From Dichetophora obliterata (taxonomy: Eukaryota; Arthropoda; Insecta; Diptera; Sciomyzidae), in assembly GCA_963920525.1 (NCBI GenBank), contig OY986436.1:30845318-30909317 (forward strand): a stretch of 64,000 bases of DNA. The letters run 5' to 3'. The position numbers and the translations under genes are program-made. Positions 56,831-64,000 of this stretch are shown here, in pieces (within the stretch, counting starts at the first letter, position 1; the number at the start of each line of letters is the position of its first letter). A model generated the notes under the pieces. The model was not told where the DNA came from, searched no databases, and saw only the letters and a program-made list of their open reading frames with translations.

Positions 56831-57176
56831 AAAAAATAAATATAAATAAACTGGCCATTTCAGTCCTTGGAAGGACTTTGACCTAGCTTCTATTGATCAA
56901 TTGTGTTGTGCGTGTTAAATGTTTGATCGCAAATGATCGAGAACTGGACCTACGTGTTTTATGCCGACTCCGAACGGCTTATGTTCTCAAAAAGCTTTAC
57001 ATGGCAATTTTTACTCTCTGAGTTTTGCCATTGTCTGCAGAGAGGTATCGACCGAACAGAAAAATTAATTCAATTGAAAAAACTTTCTGTCTGAGCTGGA
57101 ATTGAACCCGGGCTACCGCAGTTCTTTAGCTTAGGGGCCACGCACTCTACCCACTAGGCTACGGTCGCCACTTTTT
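56831..57176 (-). mobile_element. tRNA-derived SINE, copy 3
   Basis: Full length without insertion, 346 bp. The duplication TTATTCCTAA lies at 56821-56830 and 57177-57186. The minus-strand head has the same A and B boxes as copy 2, and the tail is A/T-rich (TTTATTTATATTTATTTT-like). It keeps the uninterrupted sequence across the point where the palindromic element entered copy 2. Confidence 0.85.
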
Positions 57177-57459
57177 TTATTCCTAATATTCCTAATGGCA
57201 TCTAATATATAAAACAGGGTTTTTTAGAAAATTGATCTTTTGAAACATATAGAGCCAGACTGTCTCTTAAACAGATTTTTACTTAGAAAACTAAATATTA
57301 ACACTTATAAAAATCATTTTATAATTTTATTGAAAACATCCGCATCCGGGGATATGAATTTCAACTATCCGCATCCTCAAGGAAGTCTCTTAACAGATCT
57401 GCAATCGCAAAATGACACCTGTCACATCCCTAATTGTAACTGTGTATACAACTAGAAAT

Positions 57460-57780
57460 TCAATTTATATAATGTTTACAGATATATGCGAAAATAGCGA
57501 GCTTACAACTAGCAAAGAAGCTGGTACATTTATGACTACGTAGTTATGAGCTAGAAAAACAGTTGGTATTTTTTTAACTAATTAAATTAAGCAACTAGTT
57601 CTATTATAACTAGTAAAACAGATTTTACTTTGGAACTAGCTGGAATACAGATAGTAACTTATCTAGTGTATTTTTGGTAAGTAAGATTTCGCTACTTTAA
57701 CATGTAGTATTTTTTTGACTAGTTTTATTTTGACCAGTGAGTTAACTAGTTCAATTCATAACTAGTACGATTTTTCACTG
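57460..57780. repeat. repeat with many ACTAGTT words
   Basis: ACTAGTT, AACTAGT or close forms occur at least seven times in both directions. The right edge reads CACTGCAGGG, which could be a transposon end, but no matching left end was found. It cuts a mariner remnant that starts at 57785. Confidence 0.4.
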
Positions 57781-57784
57781 CAGG

Positions 57785-58146
57785 GAAGCTTCAGCGGATT
57801 GCGGTTGAACATCACCATATATTTACTCCTTGTAAGTAGTCACACGGCTGTGCTTATATGCCTAAAGCCTCAGCCAGCTCACTCACTTCCATTCTCCGAT
57901 CATCCAAAATCATTCCATGGATTTTAGTGATGATTTATAGCGTGACCTCCTCTTTTGGGTGACCTCAATGTTCAGCGAAACTTAAGCTGGTACGATCAAA
58001 ATGGATTTCAGCTTACCACTTCTTAGCCATTCAAATTGATGGTGAAGAGTCCTCACAGTATTTATCAAGCCTTTCCTTAGTTTCGGTGATTGTTTTTTTA
58101 CGCAAAAAACAATACTTAATGAGTACACGAAATTAATTTTTCCCAT
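57785..58146 (-). pseudogene. mariner (irritans-type) transposase N-terminal remnant
   Basis: In one minus-strand frame, interrupted by several stops, the words RVLIKYCFLRKKTITETKER, LDKYCEDSSPS, HPKEEVT and KIHGMILDDRRMEVSELAEA follow in the order of irritans-type mariner N-termini. The catalytic half is missing, cut off at the repeat ending at 57780. Confidence 0.7.
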
Positions 58147-58538
58147 TTTCGTCGAAATTCACGAAGTTTTCTGCAGTCAATGGTGGTCAAACACAAACTA
58201 AATGGCGCATCTTGTTTAAAATTAGACAGTAGCTAGTCTGCCTTCCTACGTATCTCAACATCGAGTAGGGAAAGAAATCAATTGCCAGGTACGATATCAG
58301 TGACCATAAATCTATTAGGGCATTTCACGATCTTGTTGCATCGTTGCAAATGCAAAATTAAATAGCTTTTACAAAAACAAAAAACATTGAAAAACTTTTG
58401 CAACATATGCTTTTTGTTTTTGTAAAAGCTGTTTGAACATGCAATAACAATAGAGTTCAGCTACTACAGCTTTTTCGCACTTTCTCCGCATTAGATCATC
58501 TTAAGAACCAGCCCAAATAACATTAAAACATCTCAATA

Positions 58539-58859
58539 AGGCTATTCACAGTTCGAATACGCTGGTCTGCCATTTGTTCGACCTGCTATTTGTACGCCAA
58601 TTTACGAAAGCGTATTTTGCTTTGTTGTTGTTTTGCATACAAATGCAAATACGCAGGCACGCGTAAATAAAAGCAGCCCTTGGACGTGTTTTTTGTACCT
58701 CGTATTTTTATGCTCTGTCTACAGCCGCATAATCACATACATCACAGGGTTGCACAATCTTTTTATATGACAGTCACATGGCGAGGTGCTCACAGTTTGA
58801 ACAATAACAAATGCTATAAATACGATTTGCCAAAAGTAAGCTCAAACTGTGAACAGCCT
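58539..58859. mobile_element. 321-bp TA-inserting MITE
   Basis: The ends AGGCTATTCACAGTT and the complement of AACTGTGAACAGCCT, with TA on both sides (58537-58538 and 58860-58861). Inner arms carry AATACG words. It lies in the 3' region of the LINE. Confidence 0.7.
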
Positions 58860-58983
58860 TAATGATATCGATAAGAGTGGTCCAAAACAATCTAAAGTGA
58901 GAAAAATTTACCCACCATAATATGGGTTGGGCTCAGGGACAACACAAGACATAACAACTAACCATGCGTTTACATATATCTAA

Positions 58984-60322
58984 TCATACATTAGTTTTCA
59001 ATCTACTTTTGAGTTGACCTTTCGATAAGTTAACATCAAAAAAGCTACAGTTGTTAACAAAGGTACTCATGCGATGTAAAGGAGCAGTAGCCATATAATT
59101 TGTTCTACTAAAAGGTAAGTAAATTAAATTGTTAGCATTTCTACTGCTTCTACGGTTAGTGTTAAAATTTATAAGAGTTAGAAGTTCTGGTGAATCGAAT
59201 ACACCAGTTATGAGTTGGTGTAAATAGACGATATCTGCAGACTTCCTTCTCTCATTCAAAGATTGCATTTTTAATAGTTTTAAACGATCCTCATAAGGAG
59301 GAAGGTTTAAAGTGTCAGTTGCACTTAAGCCCCTTAGAGCAAACCGAACAAAACGTTTTTGGATTCTCTCTATACGTTCAACATGTACATTGTAACTTGG
59401 GGACCAAACTTGACTTGCATACTCTAAGTGAGGTCGCACAATTGCATAATACAGCGTTGTAGTTGTGATCATACTATTAAATTCCTTGGCCCAGCGTTTC
59501 ATAAACCCGAGCATAGAAGATGCTTTTTTACAAACGTAATCAATATGAACGTTAAACGATAGCTTAGAATCCATGCATATACCCAGATCTTTGACAGCAT
59601 CTACACGATTTAATGCAGTATCTTTTATCTTATAATCAAAAATTAAATTATTCCTTTTTCGCGAAAAGGTCATAGTTTGGCATTTATCTGGATTTAGAAA
59701 CAAATTGTTTTTAGAACACCAAATTTCAAAGGATTTCAAATCAGACTGGAGCAGATCTGAACTGTCTTTAGCATCTATTGTTCTGTATATTTTCATGTCA
59801 TCTGCATAGATAAGTAGATGAGAGTGTTTGATGATGTGGGTTACATCATTAATGGCTAAAATAAACAGAAGTGGATCAAGGTGGCTACCTTGAGGAACAC
59901 CTGATTTAGCAATAAATTCAGCTGACAATACGCCTCGAAATCGTATTTGATAAGATCGCTCTGTCAGATACGATTGAATCCAGCTTACAAAAAATTGTGG
60001 AAAACCCATTAACTTTAGTTTAAATAGAATTAAGTTGTGTGGCAGTTTATCAAATGCTTTACTAAAATCAGTGTAAATACAGTCGAACTGGTTACCTGAA
60101 TAAAATGAATTTAAGCAAAACGTTGTAAAATCGAGGAGATTAGACACAGTGGATCTGCCAGTAACAAATCCATGCTGACGAGTTGTCATGATCTTCCCAC
60201 AGTGAATCTTCACACGATCATACACGAGGCGCTCAAAAAGTTTTGGAATCGACGAGAGTTTCGCGATAGGCCTGTAGTTGTTTATATCGTTCTTACAACC
60301 TTTTTTATAGATAGGACCTATA
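58984..60322 (-). pseudogene. LINE ORF2 reverse transcriptase
   Basis: An almost intact frame. It holds motif A DFSKAFDKLPH, motif B SGVPQGSHLDPLLF, motif C IYADDMKIY, and a C-terminal domain with VRPHLEYASQVWSPSY and IQKRFVRFALRG. The frame reaches back past the ATG at 60225 to about 60322 (IYKKGCKND, NYRPIAKLSSIPKLFE). There a run of A gives a frameshift from the upstream part. Ends at TAA 58984. The block of about 445 codons is complete for the RT core. Confidence 0.85.
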
Positions 60323-61236
60323 AAAGATTTTTTTCCAAAAATGTGGAAAAATACTTTCGCTAATTGATTTATTGAATAACATGGACAGTGGTTGACTTAG
60401 AACGGAACCACATCGTGTTAACACTGCAACAGGAATTCCGTCAGGACCAGCATTAAAATCCTCATCGATCAATCCAATATACTTTAAAATATCCTCTGAA
60501 GTAAAGGATATAGAATCCAACGAAACCCTGGGTGTAGAGTTCATATATTCAAAGTACTCTTCATCAGGATTAAAAGAGTCTGAACAAAATGACTCTTTAA
60601 AGAGATTGGCAAATAGACCACAAATTACGACAGGATCGTCAGTAAATCCGTCAGAGGTTTTAAATGATGAAGGGAATCCATCAGATTTTTTTTTGGTGTT
60701 TATGAAACCCCAGAATTTCTTCGGATCAGACAATATTCTCAGCTTAGTACTGTCTAAATAATTTTGATATAAGGTAGCTGAGTAATTTTCAAAATCCAGA
60801 AACAAACGCTTGTAGATTTCTAGGTCGTTCAAGTCTAAGCTACAGACATATTTTTTCCATGCCCTATTCCTGCTGTTGCGAAGAATCTTTAACTCCTTTG
60901 TGTACCAGGGGCAAGCACAATTTTTCGTAAATTTGAGGTTATATGGCACGGACAGAGAAAACACAGCAAAGATGGAACTAACGAAGGAGTTCCTTACAGC
61001 TAATAAGACACCTCCACCGACAGCAGAAGTATTGTCAGCATGTCTATCTCTTCTATAAACTTCAAAACTGTTATCAAACAATTCTAAGTCAGTAATGCTT
61101 CCGTTTAGCCAAGTTTCAGTCAGTGCGATAATATCCTCAGAGAAATTCTGAGACATTAAAAATATGTCTCGCGTCTTAGAGCGTAGTCCCCTTACATTTT
61201 GATAGTAAAGGGATAACCTATTCAGTTTTTTTGGGA
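60305..61236 (-). pseudogene. LINE ORF2 endonuclease start and linker, internally deleted
   Basis: The frame starts near 61236 (LYYQNVRGLRSKT) and runs LTETWLN, VGGGVLLAV, then jumps directly to CPWYTKELKILRN and the linker before the RT (AGPDGIPVAVL). The GDFN and SDH parts of the endonuclease are missing, so roughly 150 codons have been deleted in frame. The frame then shifts into the RT near 60322. This element could not cut its own target. Confidence 0.75.
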
Positions 61237-61601
61237 TTGACGAGCGGCTTGAGTCGTCCCTCTAGGCTTATTCTTAGGCTGAAACTCTGTAACGAGTATA
61301 TTATCAGTCCACAAATTAGAGTTTAGAGCAGTTGCAAACTCTTCAGCTGGAACTGTGAGTATAAAGAAAGCATGGGAAGGTTTATTACCTATTTTTTTGC
61401 ATGAACAAAATGCATTTTGACTCAACAAGTTATTATGTTTGATAAAGGTCAATACATTTTCAACAGTTGTGTCGGGCTGAAGACGTGAAATAAATAAATT
61501 TGTTTTCCTCGACACTGCCCTTAAGCTTGATAGATTTCTAGGCTCAATAGGATTAAAAACTGAACTATTAATCAAAGAAGGAATGTTAGAAGGTGACGAG
61601 G
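61222..61601 (-). pseudogene. LINE ORF1 C-terminal part
   Basis: The frame contains LFISRLQPDTTVENVLTFIK, an RNA-binding-like fold of LINE ORF1, and ends in a basic tail (KPRGTTQAARQSQKN). It is cut on the right by the nested LINE fragment. The upstream half continues at 62555. Confidence 0.6.
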
Positions 61602-61614
61602 AAGTAACTGGAGT
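61602..61614 (+). repeat. 13-bp duplication, left copy
   Basis: AAGTAACTGGAGT is repeated at 62542-62554 around the nested LINE fragment. Confidence 0.85.
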
Positions 61615-62541
61615 TTACGGATGGATCAAAACTAGATGGCAAAGTAGGTGGAGGAGTCTACTCAGAAACATTAAGCATCAATATAGCCTTCAGGCTCCCT
61701 GACCATTGCAGTGTATTTCAAGCTGAAATCGCTGCTATACATGAAGCGTTAACTTGGCTTCAGAAAAATGATATATCTTCCATGGATATATGCATACTTT
61801 CTGACAGTCAAGCCGCTCTGAAAGCCCTAGGAACTGTTGAAATAACATCTGAAACAGTTTTCAACTGCCGCAGATCTCTAAACGAGATGGCAGAGCAGCT
61901 CAAAATTATCCTATGCTGGATTCCTGGACATAGGGATTTTCTAGGTAACTGCAGAGCAGATGAACTCGCTCGCACAGGTACTACCAAACAACTATCTTCA
62001 GACAAGACAAACCTTGGTATTCCTCTCACCACATGTAAACTCCTTACACATGAGTTATCCTGTATCAACACCAACAAAAGATGGTCAGCAGGTAACACTT
62101 GTAATATAACACGGCAAATCTGGCCCAAACTCAATCTGAAGCGTTCAAAAGAACTCATATCTCTTAGTAGAGATCACATTGGCACCATGATAGGGATCCT
62201 GACAGGGCACTGCCTTATTGGCAGGCACGCTCAAAGATTAAACATACCCCACAACGACTTCTGCAGAAGCTGTAGAGATGAGGAGGAGGTGGAATCTACA
62301 GAACACCTTCTCTGCACCTGCCCAGCGCTGGCTCAAAAACGTTTTCTTCACCTAAACAACTGGTTTTTCAGAGACCTCGAAGAACTCTCGGAAATATCGA
62401 TATACCGAATCCTAAGCTTTGTGAACAGCTCAAGCTGGTTTGAATAGAGAAGGGAGATCAACCCCTGTGGTACCACAATGGGCCTTATTGGCCTAAGTGC
62501 GTCTCAATTTGAGGCAGCCACTTTAACCTTAACCTTAACCT
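61615..62541 (+). mobile_element. 5'-truncated LINE fragment with RNase H domain
   Basis: A 927-bp insertion in plus orientation, flanked by AAGTAACTGGAGT. It carries an RNase H frame and a 3' end with (TTAACC)n-like tail (CTTTAACCTTAACCTTAACC). This is a target-primed insertion truncated at the 5' side, inside ORF1 of the minus-strand LINE. Confidence 0.85.
61621..62447 (+). pseudogene. LINE RNase H domain with C-terminal zinc knuckle
   Basis: The frame from ATG 61782 runs to TAG 62445-62447, with partial coding upstream (DGSK-like near 61624). LSDSQAALKAL carries the catalytic DSQ, and WIPGHRDFLGNCRADELAR carries the closing H and D region. A Cys-rich end, FCRSCRDEEEVESTEHLLC, follows. This matches the RNase H domain of I/R1-type LINEs, which jockey-type LINEs often lack. 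The upstream reverse transcriptase is missing because the copy is 5'-truncated. Confidence 0.75.
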
Positions 62542-62554
62542 AAGTAACTGGAGT

Positions 62555-63276
62555 GTTCCTGTTCAAAAGCGGTGCTGAGGGCTGCTTGGCCTGAGAAGTA
62601 GATCCAGATGATTTTCGCTTCTTTTTAGTTTTTTTATTTTTTCTCTTTTTTTTGCGATAATGTGGTCTTCTGATGAAAGGATTGTTTGTGTCCCTGAAGA
62701 AACAGTCTGAGACAAAGAAAGCGGGATATTATCCGAAATGGAATTTTCATCATAGACGCTGGTACTGGGTGCGGCCCTAACTTCACTAAAAAATGTTACA
62801 ATTTCTCGAAAATTGTTGTTTAATGAGTTCAGACTTTCTCCAAAAAGCTTAATTTTTTAATAAAGTTCATCTGGGGAAAGTGCCCTACACGAAGCACAGT
62901 ACCAGCGCAGACCTGATCGCAGAGATTTTAAGTCGTCAAGGCATGACTTGGAAATACCGGCACAAGATGCATGAAACATCTGCTCACATGGACCAGAACA
63001 GCTGAACATTGGGTTTAAAATGTTTTGGCTTTTGCAAAGTTCGTCCAAAGAACAAGCAACGATATTTTCTGCGGAAAAATAATCCGCATAATAAAATTTT
63101 TTAAAAAAATGAGCAGATGCAAAATGTGCTTTCAGGGTTACTTTATTCAGACAGTGTGTGCACAGTTTAGTAGAAAACAAAAAACAAACAACAACACTCA
63201 CTGAACTGAAGATAAACATATCACAGCACAAAGAAGAAACTAAAACACCGCAAGCATGCAAAAACAACAACAACAC
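62555..63276 (-). pseudogene. LINE ORF1 N-terminal part with PHD-type zinc finger
   Basis: The frame on the minus strand from 63276 (true start uncertain) ends at TAA 62857. It holds a Cys pair CTHC, then FSCSGPCEQMFHASCAGIS and WYCASC, a PHD-like zinc finger known from ORF1 of several LINE clades. A second stretch from 62857 toward 62555 reads like a continuing Ser/Lys-rich linker. It joined the C-terminal part at 61222-61601 before the nested insertion. Confidence 0.65.
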
Positions 63277-63679
63277 TGCATTAACTAAATAAGTTAAACA
63301 AAGTGAAAATGCAAGAATTAAACTTACACAACTACAAGTGAACAGTTTTATATTAATGTTGTTAGTATAGTAAATATGATATTTAAATAATTACTATATT
63401 GAAACTGTTTTGATACACTCACGAATATAACAAACAAAGGCTTTTACATAACACGATAAAACACAACCGACACCAACTAATATACGAGATCAACTGAAAA
63501 GCTGTTTATTTTGCATTTGCAACGATGCAACAAGATCGTGAATTGCTCTATTGAAATTAGCTACAATATTTCAAAAAATTAAATTTTCTAGAAAACCGTG
63601 ATATTAAAGAAATTTTGGAATAGGAAAATGTTGTATTATCGAAATCAAATCTTGTATTTAAGGTTTTTGAAATTAAATA

Positions 63680-64000
63680 CAGGGTCCGCCAAATAACTTT
63701 ATTTTTTTGAAAATTCTATAAAAAAAACTACTGAATATTTTCTTTAATTTCTTTTTTTGTTTGAAAGTACAATCCTTTCGGTTATTAATGGAAAATAATT
63801 TCATTCAAATGGCTGCCTCGGCTGGCCATGCAGTAGCCTACACAATCGGTCCAATTTTTAAGCACATTATCGATTGTGTGCAGCTGTATTTCACCAATAT
63901 TGTCCTTTAAAGCGTCAATTGTCTCTGGATTGTCGGCGTAACACTTATCTTTGAGGGCACCCCACAATAATAGTCCAACGGTGTCAAATCGCAGCTCCGA
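63680..64000 (-). mobile_element. mariner-like element, cut by the window edge
   Basis: The left end CAGGGTCCGCCAAATAA starts at 63680 with TA before it (63678-63679). A transposase end lies inside on the minus strand. The rest of the element lies to the right of the window. Confidence 0.65.
63797..64000 (-). pseudogene. mariner-like transposase C-terminal end
   Basis: On the minus strand the DLTPLDYY region (third Asp context) is followed, after loss of about one base, by WGALKDKCYADNPETIDALK and later RGSHLNEIIFH and TAA (63797-63799). It resembles the transposase family at 23 kb and would be its related but separate type. The frame is broken by one indel near 63970. Confidence 0.7.

Larger units (their letters stand above)
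58435..63496 (-). mobile_element. minus-strand LINE with nested insertions
   Basis: Between the two AAAAGCTGTTT copies lies a LINE read right to left: a PHD-finger ORF1 part, an ORF1 end, an endonuclease start and a reverse transcriptase. It holds a MITE (58539-58859) in the 3' region and a plus-strand LINE fragment (61615-62541) in ORF1. Without these it would be about 3.8 kb. No poly(A) is evident at the 3' edge, so exact ends depend on the duplication. Confidence 0.7.
58318..63548. mobile_element. small palindromic MITE split by a LINE
   Basis: Left part 58318-58434 and right part 63508-63548 are one element of about 160 bp. The ends are GGGCATTTCACGATC and the complement of GAGCAATTCACGATC, with TA outside both (58316-58317 and 63549-63550). 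The palindrome continues without gap across the join (GTTGCATCGTTGCAAATGC, then AGCTTTTACAAAAAC). The word AAAAGCTGTTT is doubled (58424-58434 and 63497-63507) as the duplication made by the LINE. Confidence 0.8.

Noticed and set aside
61808..62158. 116-codon minus-strand frame
   Set aside because: Antisense to the RNase H frame, no domain.
62519..62541. TTAACC repeats as possible telomeric DNA
   Set aside because: Only a few units, placed exactly at the 3' end of a LINE insertion with a target duplication, so it is the LINE tail.
1..64000. CRISPR arrays, rRNA, phage or bacterial operon signals
   Set aside because: Nothing of the kind was seen. Spliced exons and eukaryotic transposons dominate.

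Overview
The window looks like AT-rich, repeat-dense nuclear DNA from a higher fly (Diptera). The reasons are one spliced insect-type gene, several Tc1/mariner, hAT and piggyBac-like remnants, jockey/CR1-type LINE remnants, tRNA-derived SINEs, and a dispersed fly-type repeat at 33 kb. No bacterial operon, CRISPR array or rRNA is present. The species cannot be told from the sequence alone.

The only clear host gene is on the minus strand between 43334 and 32036. Four exons can be read: an immunoglobulin-domain exon (43182-43334), two short linker exons (42305-42358 and 40482-40571) and a terminal exon (32036-32217). The terminal exon ends in a hydrophobic tail typical of a GPI-anchor signal. 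All splice junctions are GT-AG and all are phase 1, so the four exons join in one frame. The protein resembles the lachesin / Dpr-interacting-protein (DIP) group of neuronal cell-surface Ig proteins. The exons for the earlier Ig domains were not found to the right, so the intron upstream of 43334 is probably more than 20 kb, or the 5' part lies outside the window. Introns are 0.8, 1.7 and 8.3 kb and carry transposon debris.

The rest is layered mobile DNA. At 0.1-1.4 kb is the 3' part of a two-exon transposase-like gene of unassigned family. From 3.9 to 15.8 kb there are foldback or MITE-type elements, a decayed Tc1-like transposon (8.9-10.9 kb) and one SINE. From 17.7 to 19.5 kb lies a near-palindromic hAT-type element with a perfect 8-bp target duplication. 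From 21.96 to 25.78 kb a hAT element contains a second hAT, which contains a mariner-like element, a perfect 87-bp inverted repeat and a perfect 193-bp direct duplication. Two more non-autonomous hATs with perfect 8-bp duplications lie at 27.3 and 33.7 kb.

From 43.5 to 47.3 kb is a decayed plus-strand LINE. It is followed by a piggyBac-like transposase remnant and a SINE that was split by an 869-bp palindromic TA-inserting element. A sister SINE at 56.8 kb preserves the empty site. From 58.3 to 63.5 kb a small palindromic MITE was split by a minus-strand LINE, which itself contains a MITE and a 5'-truncated plus-strand LINE fragment with a 13-bp duplication. The window ends inside another mariner-like element. 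Insertion order can be read directly at four or more nested sites.
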